DNA from: Paralithodes platypus
Lineage: Eukaryota; Arthropoda; Malacostraca; Decapoda; Lithodidae
Assembly: GCA_032716605.1 (NCBI GenBank)
Contig: CM064539.1
Location: forward strand, 2,106,342 to 2,170,341
Length of the DNA: 64,000 bases
Reading direction: 5' to 3'
The notes below the pieces were generated by a model. It saw nothing but the letters and a program-made list of their open reading frames with translations. It did not search any database and was not told the origin of the DNA. Every line of letters begins with the position of its first letter. The stretch's first letter is position 1. Position numbers and translations under genes: made by a program. Of this stretch, positions 1 to 11,000 are shown one piece after another.

Positions 1-300
1 GCACAATGCCCGACAGTAAAAAAAGTCACTCGCCAATACCAGCGCCATACGACGTACGTCAGTAATAATCGGTCCTTGTACCGAGCGGTACCTGGCACCA
101 TGACTTGTAAACACTGCTTTGAGACCTTGGCAAAACTTCTCAAGAGTGTATATAAGGTCCCACGGGCAGGCTGGCTCAGTACTCGTCCAGCTTCCAGGGG
201 GCGAGGATGTTCTCTCTCGACTTTGAAGCCATTTTGGCCACAATGCCTTGTACTGTAGGGTACATTTATAATAATACCCTCTGGTACAGTAGGGGTCGAG
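1..300. repeat. Family N repeat, inverted copy at the window edge
   Basis: This stretch has no gene. It resembles, in inverted form, the repeats at about 13223-13440 and 47575-47800. All three share phrases built on 'TGTACC', 'caaaatggcttc' and a loss-of-pairing middle containing 'tcatg' and 'aacact'. The other copies begin with TTAACCCTTACTGTACC or a variant, so this looks like another TTAA-flanked non-coding element. Its left boundary cannot be judged because the window starts here. Confidence 0.45.
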
Positions 301-589
301 TCAAGCAAATATGTTTGTCATTTTTATTGCAATTTTTTTTTTTTTTTTTTTGGTATGTTATATACCGGTAACTAAATAATGAACTATAACAATTTTAATT
401 CAATTTTGCTGCCTAATTAAGGAACAGTGAAATAATGGAACAACTTATGAGTCAACTTTACATGAGGAGTATCTGTATATACCGGTAAACACAAACATAC
501 AGGTCTCCCTCACTATCCGATGCCCCGATTTTCCATATTATTATAGGTTTTTAGGGGTTTGGGTTTTGGCTGGTCCCAGAACGCATCCC

Positions 590-815
590 CATTCACTCCA
601 TTGATGATGCAGTTTTTACTACCATACACTCCCTGCTAGGCTAAGGTGGGTGCCCTGATGAATCAGGGACTTCAGTGAACAGTCGCCAAGATTAATAGAC
701 CGCACCGTCCACCAAGCACTGGCATCTGCCAATAGCTCACTGGCTGGCCCCGAGACACGAACAGTCAACCTCACGGTCAGCAGGCGAGCGCTCTACCAAC
801 CGAGCTACGACCTGT
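590..815 (-). repeat. tRNA-derived SINE
   Basis: On the minus strand a perfect Pol III A box (TAGCTCGGTTGG) lies at about 799-810, followed by a decayed B box (GTTCGTGTC). A second copy at 29465-29655 shares the downstream body ('ggccagccagtgagctatt', 'agaccgcaccgtcca') and keeps a clean B box (GGTTCGAGTC). The shared non-tRNA body argues for a SINE and not a tRNA gene. Confidence 0.7.
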
Positions 816-829
816 TTGCTGATTGTGTT

Positions 830-965
830 CTTTTATTTCATAAATTTTATTTTAGTAAGCGTTGTTTGCACACAGCGATTTTGATAAGTTAATTTGACTT
901 TATATTGTCTTTGTCGCAGTTTAAGTGTGCTTAGTTTGCAAGTCTTACATTTTAATGACTTTTCA
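830..965 (+). repeat. Dispersed repeat, 'gcgttgtttccacatagcg' family
   Basis: This segment recurs at 3120-3350 (inverted), 7855-8110, 12535-12650 (inverted), 27200-27325 (inverted) and 49190-49440. The shared phrases are a TTTTAGTAAGCGTTGTTT motif, 'gcgattttgat' and 'agtttgcaagttttacatt'. No coding content is seen. The longest copies add an upstream part ('acgatagtgcgttgttatgt'). Confidence 0.6.
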
Positions 966-1189
966 ATTTCGGATCGGGTTTTCAGGAATGTAATTCAATC
1001 GTAAATCGAGGGAGACCTGTACCGTGGATATGTACCGTACACACACAGTATAACATTAAGCATCGGCAAACTTACTATAGCCATGTAAAAAAAAATTGAT
1101 TTATATGACATTAATTTTAGGAAGACCAATTATATGTGTGTGAAATAATAATTGTGCTAGACTGTTTGGAAGTGAACTAGTATTTACTT

Positions 1190-1748
1190 GGGGGTACGTG
1201 GACCGTTTTTATGGTACCCCTTCTCCCTCATGCTTACCCCCATTAGTTTTCAGATTTTATGACGTTCGGCCCATTAGTTTGGCGATATTAACCCTTGGGA
1301 TCCGGGGGGGGGCCTTGACATATGAATTTTGGTATATTCAAACTTCATAATTCAGTAGCTACTGATTGAGACCACCTAGAGCAGTCAATGTTTTTGCAAA
1401 TTGTAGAACTTTTTGTTGTCTGTAGAATGCCGTAGAGATGACGTCGCTACAACGCGTGGTTGCCGAGTTCTGATCATTATAGCGGCGATTTTTAGAATCG
1501 CATTTTGCCTCATATGAGGCCTCCCGGATTCCGAGGGTTAATACCTCTTTAAAATTACAGGCTTGCTATCGCTCGCCAGGAAAAAATCTACACCTAAATG
1601 GCACGAAAGATCTTGAAAATGACAACGAAATGGGGCGAGAGGTATTAAAATCGCCAAACTAATGAAAGGAACGTCTTAAAACCTCAAAACTAATACGCTA
1701 AACATGAGGGAGAAGGGGGTCCATAAAAAGCGAGTACTACCCCCTTAA
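1190..1748. mobile_element. Family B TTAA MITE with a nested TTAA element
   Basis: The left part carries family B landmarks ('ccccttctccctcatgctta', 'acgttcggcccattagttt'). The right part carries the inverted partners and ends at TTAA (1745-1748). A separate inverted-repeat element is inserted at 1288-1541: TTAACCCTTGGGATCC at its left end faces GGATTCCGAGGGTTAA at its right end. It contains no ORF. This is one of several nested insertions in the window. Confidence 0.65.
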
Positions 1749-1799
1749 AGCTACCCAAGATGTGGTGCAAACATGACCAAACGCCCCCGTAGTCCATGA

Positions 1800-2110
1800 G
1801 CTAGAGTGTGTAAATCGCTACTATCGGCGAGACCTAAACATTGCTACGCGGAATTTCGGTGTGAGTATCCTAGGTTCGAGTCCATGGAGTGCCACATGTA
1901 TTTGTTGATTTCATTAATTGTTGTTGTTGTTGCTGCTGTTCCCCAGGCTGCCTGGCCGAACAGCCCCAAGGCCCCGAGCAAGACCAAGGCCATAACCGAG
2001 CGCCCCCACAGAACCCTCCCTGCCTACCACAATAAAGCCTGGGTGACCGAAGACACTCCATGGCGGGGAGCTGAGGAGGGTGCGGAAACGCCCGTTATTG
2101 AGTTTAGAAG
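1800..2110. repeat. tRNA-like SINE remnant next to a (TTG)n-ended retroposon
   Basis: At 1855-1890 a tRNA-like segment with a B-box-like GGTTCGAGTCC matches the SINE copies at 39408-39490 and 56262-56340. From 1919 a (TTG)n stretch leads into a GC-rich body ('ctgcctggccgaacagcccc'). That body recurs at 26728-27090, 27340-27720 and 50950-51250, always with the (TTG)n end. In minus orientation this is a short retroposon with a (CAA)n tail. Polyglutamine or polyasparagine ORFs across it come from the tail. Confidence 0.6.
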
Positions 2111-2197
2111 TGAAGTTGGTTGGTGAAAAAATATGAATATATTTAATTTACTAGCCATGTATTAGAATTTAAGCTGGTGATGTGGTTCCTTAGACCT

Positions 2198-2402
2198 TAA
2201 GCCAGTATCACACGAGAGATTTTATAGTCAACATTCGATGATCAACATTTTTGGAGTATTTTGCACTGGTATCGGAAACTAGACTGATGATAGATGAATT
2301 TAGGTGACAGAAAAAATATTAAATGTTGACCTTATAAGCTGCCAAACCAGTGTTGAGGATAAATGTTGAGGGAAAAAGCGCTCGTGTGATACAGGCTTTA
2401 GA
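2198..2402. mobile_element. Family C TTAA MITE
   Basis: The ends read TTAAGCCAGTATCACACGAG and, inverted, CTCGTGTGATACAGGCTTTA. Internal phrases ('tcaacattcgatgatcaaca', 'ggaaactagactgatgatag') recur at 16458-16684, 16872-17087 and 48700-48915, with a diverged copy at 22613-22828. The length is about 205 bp and it is non-coding. Confidence 0.75.
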
Positions 2403-2412
2403 TGGTGCCGAT

Positions 2413-2788
2413 TTAAGGGGGCCCACCTCGTTTGTTTTAGAATCTCTCCCTCTCTCTCTGGGTTGTATCCATTCGGCCTCATTCAGCCTACTGTTTTAAG
2501 ACGTTTATCCCCATCCAGGTGTCGATATTTTCCTGGCGAGCGAAAGCGAGCCAGCATATTTTTTTAATGTTTTTGTCAGCAGGCTAAATTTATACATTTT
2601 TCGATAAAAAAAAATCTCCGGCAAAGCCGGATTTCTCCATACAATGATGGCTCGCTTTCGCTCGCCAGGAAAAAATCGACACCTGGATGGGGATAAACAT
2701 CTTAAGACAGTAGGCTGAATGGGGCCGAATGGATACAAGCCAGGGAAGGAGAGAAAAGGAGAGAAAAACAGCAGGTGACCCCCCTTAA
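2413..2788. mobile_element. Family A TTAA MITE, full length
   Basis: A complete copy of about 376 bp bounded by TTAA at 2413-2416 and 2785-2788. The arms are long inverted repeats with 'tgtatccattcggcc' and 'acgtttatccccatccagg' on the left and their complements on the right. The inner arm contains 'CTGGCGAGCGAAAGCGAGCC' and its inverse. The centre carries a short hairpin, CTCCGGCAAAGCCGGA. No ORF is present, so it must be non-autonomous. Confidence 0.85.
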
Positions 2789-3317
2789 CCAATATCGGTG
2801 TCTAGCTCATGGACGACCACCCCCCACCCCCGACCACCTCAGCTGCTGCGTGGGACATACATACACACATACAAACTGCTGCAACACAGGACAAAACAAC
2901 CACGACAACAACACTTACAGGCGGCATCATAAACAAAGACCACGGAGATAATGTGGGTGGTTGGCAGTTGTCGTCGGCCTGAAGGAAGAAGATGCGGCGG
3001 CTACGGTACCCCTCTCTCTCTCTCTCCCTCTCTCCTTACCTGACGGATTAATATAAACAATCAGAAATATTTGCGACATCATCAACATTATTATCAACAT
3101 CATTAACATTATCATACATACATTATAATGTAAAACTTGCAGAATAAACAAAAGAAAACTTGTACGAACACCGTAAAAAGACAAAACAACTACAGTAATC
3201 AAAATCTCTATGTGGAAACAACGCTTAAGTAAAATAATAATTTATAAATAAAAGAACACAATCCACCACATAGGTGTACATTACTACACGAGCAAGTTAA
3301 TCTGGTTCCCAAGCAAA

Positions 3318-4737
3318 CTAATCGCACACATAACATACATCAAATTTTAAGACTGAGTGCTCCACACATACGTGCAGTTTCAGTCTCTTGTCCTAATGGC
3401 GGCGTTCCAGGGAACCCTGTTAAGGGCTGCTTCACCTGTCAAGTTTTTGGATTTGAGATCGGCACGTATAGTCCGATCCCAGGTCTTCCTCGGTCCACCC
3501 CTTGGTGCAGCTCCCTCCACAATCACAGACCTGCATCTTTTCACCCAATTTTGTTCATTCATTCTCTCCACATGTCCATGCCATCCCAGTCTACTTGTAC
3601 GCATCTCCTCGCTATTAATACTCTTTATACCTAAACGTCTCCTCAGCTCATCATTTGTTATTCTATCCTGCAGCTTGGCCCCACACATCCATCTCACCAT
3701 TCTCATCTCATTACGTTCCATTCTGTTGACATCCTCTACTTTAACGGCCCACGTTTCTGAGGCATACGTCATTGCACTTCTAACACATGAGGCATAGACC
3801 TTTCCCTTCAGGGGGAGAGGCATTCTTTTTATAGTCTGAATTGGCAGCAGTTCTCTGAACTTCCCCCAGCCACATCTAATTCTAGCGACAGTGGCAGCCA
3901 CCGGCAGAGATGGTATCTCCTAGGTAACAAAACTTGTCCACCAGTTCCAATGACTCATTTCCAAAATTCACAGCCACAGGATCATTTAACACAAGCTCGC
4001 CTTAGCACACTACGCACTCAACTTTCTCTATTTCTGACTTATCCTTCGGCAGGGGTCCTTTTATTCTACTACAACGCTTACTACCATGGTGCACCCAACA
4101 TCGACAGATGCTACATCGAATCGAGTGAGCGCCCACACCCTTTCCACACACTGCACATGGGTATGCACCGCTCTTTTCCATATTGCCTCGTCTCAATCTA
4201 CAATGCATAACCTTGGTTTTGTTAATATTGACTCTTAAACCCTTGCTCGCCATGCCCACTCTCCATCTTCTGAATTTGTCCTCAGCATCTGGCACATTGT
4301 CAGCTATTAGGACTAAACCCTCTGCATAAAACAGTTCCAACAGGAGTCCATATCTTTCCTGTATCTGACTGACTATGAAGATAGCATCGGTTGTACCACG
4401 TCCTGGCATAAAACCAAATTGCATATCATCAAAGGAGAGGCTTTGCCTGATCAAACCCTCAAAGACTCTCTCACAGACCTTCATGATTTGGTCAAGCATT
4501 TTCAGGACCCTATAATTACCTCTATCTAGCGCATCCTCTTTTCCTTTGTATATATTTACTATTACACTTTTGTGCCAATCCTCGGGGATTTTCTCATCTT
4601 TAATAATGGTGTTTATCAACTCAGTGACTAAGCTGACACCAGTCTCCCCTATGGCTTTTATCATCTCAGCAACAATGTCAGAGCACCCTGGAGCTTTACT
4701 GTTCTTCAAATTTATTGATTGCGTCGCTCACTACAGC
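3318..4737 (-). pseudogene. Broken LINE: reverse transcriptase fragment with TATG-type tail
   Basis: Two minus-strand pieces belong to one non-LTR element. Codons from 4709 down to 4002 give reverse-transcriptase blocks: KAPGCSDIVAEMIK, GNYRVLKMLDQIMKVCERV and the template-grip motif DDMQFGFMPGRGTTDAIFIV. The reading then jumps to LIADNVPDAEDKFRRW, so the stretch with the catalytic YADD box is deleted. The piece 3901-3380 is the C-terminal region (SETWAVKVEDVNRMERNEMR, GWHGHVERMNEQNWVKRCRS). The 3' end runs into 'catacat' (ATGT-type tail). Related fragments lie at 5030-5420 (plus) and 34418-35029 (minus). It is dead because of the deletion and the frame break between the pieces. Confidence 0.85.
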
Positions 4738-4843
4738 TGGATGGGGATAGACATCTTAAAACATTAGGCTGAATGGGGCCGAATGGATACAAGCCAAAGA
4801 GAGAGGGAGAGAAAGAGAAAAAAAGCGAGGTGGGCTCCCTTAA
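4738..4843. mobile_element. Family A MITE, right-end fragment
   Basis: Only one arm is present, from 'ggatggggatagacatctta' through 'aggctgaatggggccgaatg' to the end 'gaggtgggctcccTTAA' (TTAA at 4840-4843). The left side joins LINE sequence directly. The terminal TTAA contains the stop codon of PPP1R7, so the gene's 3' untranslated region begins inside this element. Confidence 0.8.
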
Positions 4844-5025
4844 AGTGTTACTAACCGGCAGAGTGTGGCATCAATCTGTGTGAGTGATGGAAGGGCCAGC
4901 TTGATCTTGCGGCGATAGTTAGGGTCCCGCTGGAGTGGGTTACCCTCTAGGTATACTGTCTGTAGACCCTTGGCATTCTCTAGCTGGTCTAGATCGGTCC
5001 ACTCGCTGATCTGGTTACCATTAAA
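4840..5025 (-). CDS. PPP1R7: PPP1R7 coding exon 7 (LRR cap and stop)
   Basis: It encodes FNGNQISEWTDLDQL through the cap motif VYLEGNPLQRDPNYRRK and LPSLTQIDATLCRLVTL, then TAA. Human ends IDATFVRF, so this protein is three to four residues longer. On one side the exon touches LINE-derived sequence and on the other its stop codon lies in a MITE's TTAA. Confidence 0.93.
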   Translation of the reverse strand, partial: FNGNQISEWTDLDQLENAKGLQTVYLEGNPLQRDPNYRRKIKLALPSLTQIDATLCRLVTL

Positions 5026-8000
5026 CTGAAACGGAATGAGAAGAAAATGGTGAGATGGATGTGTGGGGTTAATCTTAGGGACAGGGTATCGAGCGAGGAA
5101 TTGAGAAGGCGTCTGGGTATTAGGAGTGTCAGTGAAGTGATGCGCACGAGCCGACTTGGTTGGTTTGGACATGTGGCAAGAATGATCAGAACTGGGTGAA
5201 GAAATGTCGGACTGTGAACGTGGGGGGAGCTGCGCGTAGGGCTGGACCTAGAATGACGTGGGCTCGGGTACTCCGGCCCGATCTCAAAATAAAGAACTTG
5301 ACAACAGAGGTAGCCCTTTACAGGGCTGCCTGAAAAGATGCCATTTAGGACGTGAGACTGTAACCACATTCTCTGTGGACAAAACAGTCTTTAAACTTGT
5401 ATGTAAGTATGTATGTACAGTTGGTCAAAGTTCCAGCTGACCCACCCTCGCTCTGGGGCTCGCAGAATTAGCTGGCAATACTGGTGTAGTGGTGCAGGGA
5501 TACCACTTGCCATTAATGTGTTACCTGTGTCTGTCCTGTATATTACTGCAAATTAGACTATGTAATGTTCCCGTTGTGAAGACTAAATGCTCCTTCATTA
5601 AGCAGCCACCAATAAAACAGAAATATGTATTCTTATAAAATCGAGTAAAGTATGTTGTGGCAGCCAGCAGGTTTTATATGCGTTGCCAATCAGTGGATAT
5701 AATAACTTGAATAATTAAGCAAATCTACGAACTTTGGGTGAATATTCGGGATCATACATAGCGATGTATGCATTTTTATTTGAGATAGGCTTACTTTCCC
5801 TTGTTTAGTATATTATGTTCTAACAATGATATAGCCGAACTCAGATCTACCAATCCCAATCTTTGCAAGACACACCTCCTTCCTACACCAGTATTGCCAG
5901 ATGATTCTGCAAGCCCCAGAGCAGGGTGCCAAAACAGAAATTATCCAGTTCTGGATCATTTTTATAAGCTTACAAGGATCAACTTTGCGCGGCGTCTGCG
6001 GGGGGTGCGGGGGGCGCAGCCCCCCGCTTCATAACAGGGGGTCCGGGAAATTTTGAGATGTGAAGGTAAATATATGCACAATACATGCTCAAAATTTATT
6101 AAAAGGAATGAATAATATTGTAAGTAAAAGGGATGTTATGTATGTTTACTGGTGTTTAATCAGGATACTAGGGGAGCTGGCTGCCTGTACTTCAGTCTCA
6201 AAGAGATGCACTTCAGGTCCACTAATATAGGCATTGAAAACAGGTTTTTAAATTATTCTTAGCAGCCCCTGTTTTAGTTTTGTAACTTTTGTCCAATAAA
6301 GATTTCATGTATATTTGTTGTTGCATTCCAAGAACTATTACATACTTAATTTATATCCTTTCATATGATACATGAGTTACTATAGAGTACTGGTTAAAAT
6401 ACATACCGGTACAAAGTTTCAAGAATAAACTTTGATTAGAACATTTGTTTGTCTATTATTTTCCCTGGGCCGAGTAAAAAATACCTGGGTAGGCTATTCC
6501 CATCTCGGGTTAAGTACAATCAGTAGGAACGTAGAAACTTACTTTAATTTTCACAACTTTAAAAGACTCAAGATTCTGCGAGGCTAATTCCGAAAATATT
6601 CAATCAAGTCTCCGTTACCCCCATGAAGTCAGGTTATAGTAATGACAAGACATACCAATAATATATGTTAGTTAGCGGGTGTGTGGACTGTGGGGATAGT
6701 GGCAGCCCCCACTTTGGACACTAAGACTAAGTAAAGTTAGGTTAGGGTTAGGTAATGCAAATTATCTACTCATAACATGATAAACAATTGAACAATAAAC
6801 TACTGTACTATATTCCTTGAAGAAATAAAAACAAACAATTGTACATAAGGCTGCGGAAAGATTCTTTAGTGATACCCAAGTCATGGCCGGGATTCCGGGA
6901 AATCTATAAATGCACTGTAGGCGGTAGGCCTAGCTGCTGGCTGTACACTTATTAAATTGTACCGGTAATCTGGCTAAAAAGTTACCGGTATACAAAATGA
7001 GAACATAGAGGCAGGGTGCAGATCCCACTTTGGACACTAAGTTTGGACTTTGGTTAGGGTAAGTTATTGCAAATCTTCCACTCATAATATAAAATAAAAT
7101 AGTAAAATCACTTATAATTGTTTTTATTCCCAATTAATAAGATTTTGTAAAATCTGCACTAAAGTAGATGACTTTTGGGCTAGAGCTAGGTTACTATACA
7201 GACTCTTAGTGGACAGAGGTTTTGAGGCAAGTAAATTGTTCCATAAATTTAATCTTTTTAGGGTCAATTATTGTGACTGTATTCTAAAATTTGACATCAA
7301 TAATTTTAATCAAGCATTTTTAACTTGAAGTTTCTTGTATAACCTCTGCTTACTTTTTGTCTGTATTTATTGTTTATCTTTTTCTTTTTCTTTTTCTATT
7401 ATTATTATTATTATTAATATTGATGATTTTTTAAATTTATTGTTCTTGTTAAAAGAGTACTCTTTGTTTAAATCTGTTGTTACTTCATATTTTGCAATTA
7501 TTTCTCTTTATATTATATGTATTCATTGTCGATAGTATCAATTGCTTACTTTTGCGATTTCCTTAGTTTATTTGTGCTATAAATGTAGGTTATTTGTAGG
7601 GTAGTTATTGATAGGGGTCACTTGAGGCATGCTATGCTTACAGGTACCTACCCGATAGCACTATCGTTAGTGAGTGCTGTACTGTATTTTATATATTATT
7701 TTGTAATAGTATAGATATCTTATCAATATTTGTATTTTTTACTATTGTTAATGTCTTGTCATGTTGCAAATTTGATTTTAAATAATATTTTGACATTTAA
7801 CATGTAGTTTCTTTATTCATGCAGAGTTTAGTAAAATTTGCCAGAACGTCCCGGACTTCCCAAACTTGACTACTTCCTTTAACGTGACGATAGTGCGTTG
7901 TTATATGTGCGATTGGTTTGCTTGGGAAACAGATTAACTTGCTCATGTAGTGATGTACACCCTATGTGGTGGATTGTGTTCTTTTATTTAATAATTTTCA

Positions 8001-11000
8001 TTTTAGTAAGCGTTGTTTCCACATAGCGATTTTGATAATTTAATTTGACTTTATATTGTCCTTGTCCCAATTTTGGTTTGTTTAGTTTGCAAGTTTTACA
8101 TTTTAATTAATAAAATAAGATACCAGTAGATAAGATACTACTGTAGCCTATTCTGCCTATAGCCTATACCTTGAAAACAAAAACAAACGGTAAGACTGCG
8201 AAAGTATTCTTCAGTGACAGGTCTACCCCTATAGGCCTAATCCCACGGCATGACGGCAAACTGTTATTGTCATAGGCTATAGCCTAGCCAGGGTGTCGAA
8301 TGACGCTGTTTTTTTGAGTGATACAACTTTCTGTATAATGATAACAAAAAATTAATCCTAGCCTAGGCCTAGCCTACGTATTTTTATATTATTATTTTAA
8401 AAGTTAGACATCTAAAATAGGCCTAGGCTTAGGCCTACTGTGTTCCAAAACTCAAGAGTAGCCTAGGCTAGGTTAGCCTAGCCTAGCCTTAGCTACAAAA
8501 AAAAACAAAAAAAAACAGGAATGTTGGTCTAGGCTAAGTTTAATATACACTTCCCAGGTCATTTTAACAGTTCTATTGCTTCTATATATCATATAATACA
8601 CCATAGAGTAAGTTTTTAATAACTAGAAAAAAAGGTCATCTTCTAAATAATTACCATAATTGAGGACCTTCGCCATTCCCGGGTTAAGAGTGGGCTCTGA
8701 GTCTTAGCCTACCAGAACCAGATTCCCAGCTGCCTAGCTAACCTTATTTTGTACTGTCTTTAACCTCACATCTTCCTTGATCTTCATTAGCCTATCAATA
8801 CATTATACATAGCCCCACTAGTGGGGGCAGTCCTAAGATTGTTGGATAATGGGTTATCCTAAGCCTAATATGCCTAGCCTCAGCCTAGGCTACTCATTTC
8901 TGCTTCAAATCATCATTATCATCATAGGCCTAGGCTAATACAAGTAGGCCTAGGCTTATCTGACAAAATAATATGCTTGGCTACTTACAAAATCGCTGTT
9001 TGGTGCTTGCTAGAAGTCAGGTTTATCCAAAGTATCACCTTGAACTTATACCTTATATATAATGAGTTCCCCAAGATTAATATGCACAATTTTAGAATGT
9101 GTAGGGCACTCGCACTTCACATGAAGTCAATGTTATATTCCAGCCCCTTAATTCACTCTATTTTTCCACAAATATATCGGTAAATAACAGCTAACACATT
9201 TCCAAGTGTTCCACAGTTGATTGGCGGCAAGCTAATTTGACGTCATCATTGGATTATTCTCGGAAACACCACAATGGAAAACAGTGCTGATATTCGTTCG
9301 TTGTTTTCCATTAATCCAACCAAATATATACCCCTGAAAACCAATAATTCATCATAAAATCGTACTAATTTATAGCTTACCTTATGCCTCAAGGTCTTGC
9401 GCTCTTTGTCAAACACATACAATTTATATTCATTCACTATTTTTAAGAAATTAGAGACCCCATAAAATTAGCACATACGAAACAATATCTGTATTTTGTA
9501 AGAGTTTAATTAAGATGAAATCTGATCAGAAAATTAACATTCAAACTTAAATTAATATTTTACATTATTCATTTCAGTGAAATTTAGTCAATATATTAAA
9601 CACATGGAGTAGTTTAGTTAATATATACATAGTTTTAGATAAATACCTATTATTATCCTTTAATCTACATATTATTGAGCATTCGAGTGCCAATAAAATT
9701 ACGGTAGTTGTGTTCGTCTTGACTCAGCCTTCGGCGCAATATAACATCGGAGTGTAGGGGTACATTGGTTGTTTGTTTGTTTGTTTGTTTTAGCGGACTC
9801 TCCCATCCAGGAGTTCGTTCTATGAACGATGGCTGTTTCCTTATTGTAATATATATTTGTTATATTGGTGCTAAAGTCAGTCACCTCATCCGAACCGAAC
9901 AAGTTGTGTTTTCACAGTGTAAACAAATCGCTCTCATGACTCGAGCTCTGGATTTATCCGTCTATATTTACATTAGTAGCTGCATTTGGACTTCAATACA
10001 GGTGATATATAATAGTTCTAAGATCATAGCCAATGTAGAGTACAGTGTAGAGCAGAGCAACTATCGTTTGATGAGTGTAATGTAGAAATAGAATGGCAGG
10101 TTTAGCGGGGCTCCCGGCCGCCCCGGGACAGTCACAGGCTCTTAGCCTATTTCAGTATCAATATTTTTTCAATGTTAGGTTCGGGATCACGAAGAAAATG
10201 GGCGAATTTTGGCACACTGCCCCAGAGCGAGGGTGGGTCAGCTGGAACTTTGACCAACTGTACAGTAATTGCAATGAGAATACAGTACTGTAATAAAGAG
10301 ATGAACTACTGTATACTTTCAATCTTTACATCTTATTGAAGGCTGTGTCAAGTGGGATATATAAAATAATAACAACGCTAAAATCAAATCCACTCACCCA
10401 AAACTCCTCCAAATCGGTAAGATGCGCCACGTGCTCGATCTTCTTTATCCGGTTGACGGCCATGTCGAGGGTCTGGAGTCGAGCGTTGTTGTCGAGTGCC
10501 TCCAACATGGTGATGCCGTTATGGGAACAATACAGCTGCTCCAAGTTTACCAGGCGACCCAGACCATCTAGTTTGGTTAGTCGGTTGCTCTGGTGGACAG
10601 AAAAAAAAAGGGCGACTTAGCATGGGTTTAATTAACATGTACGGTAATCCCTATTGAACTACAACGCATATAGTGTAACATATAAAGTCAACCCCTTCTA
10701 TACCAGCTACGTCTTTTAAACTTTATTCTGGCTACGATCAGACGACTTTATTCAATTTAAAAAGGGCCTCCAGCAATTAACAGGCTTCGAACTATCTCAC
10801 TTAACCCTTTTTACTACCTCAGATCAATCTTAAACTCCACAAAATCGTCTAAATATAGCTAGACTATAATGAACAGACGTGGCCGGTACAGAAGGGGTTA
10901 AAGAACCAATTAACCGAGACTTACCTGTACACCCAGTATCTCCAAGTTGATTAAGGAGTCCAGATTCTGAAGCTTGGTAATCTTGTTTTTACCCAGGAAG

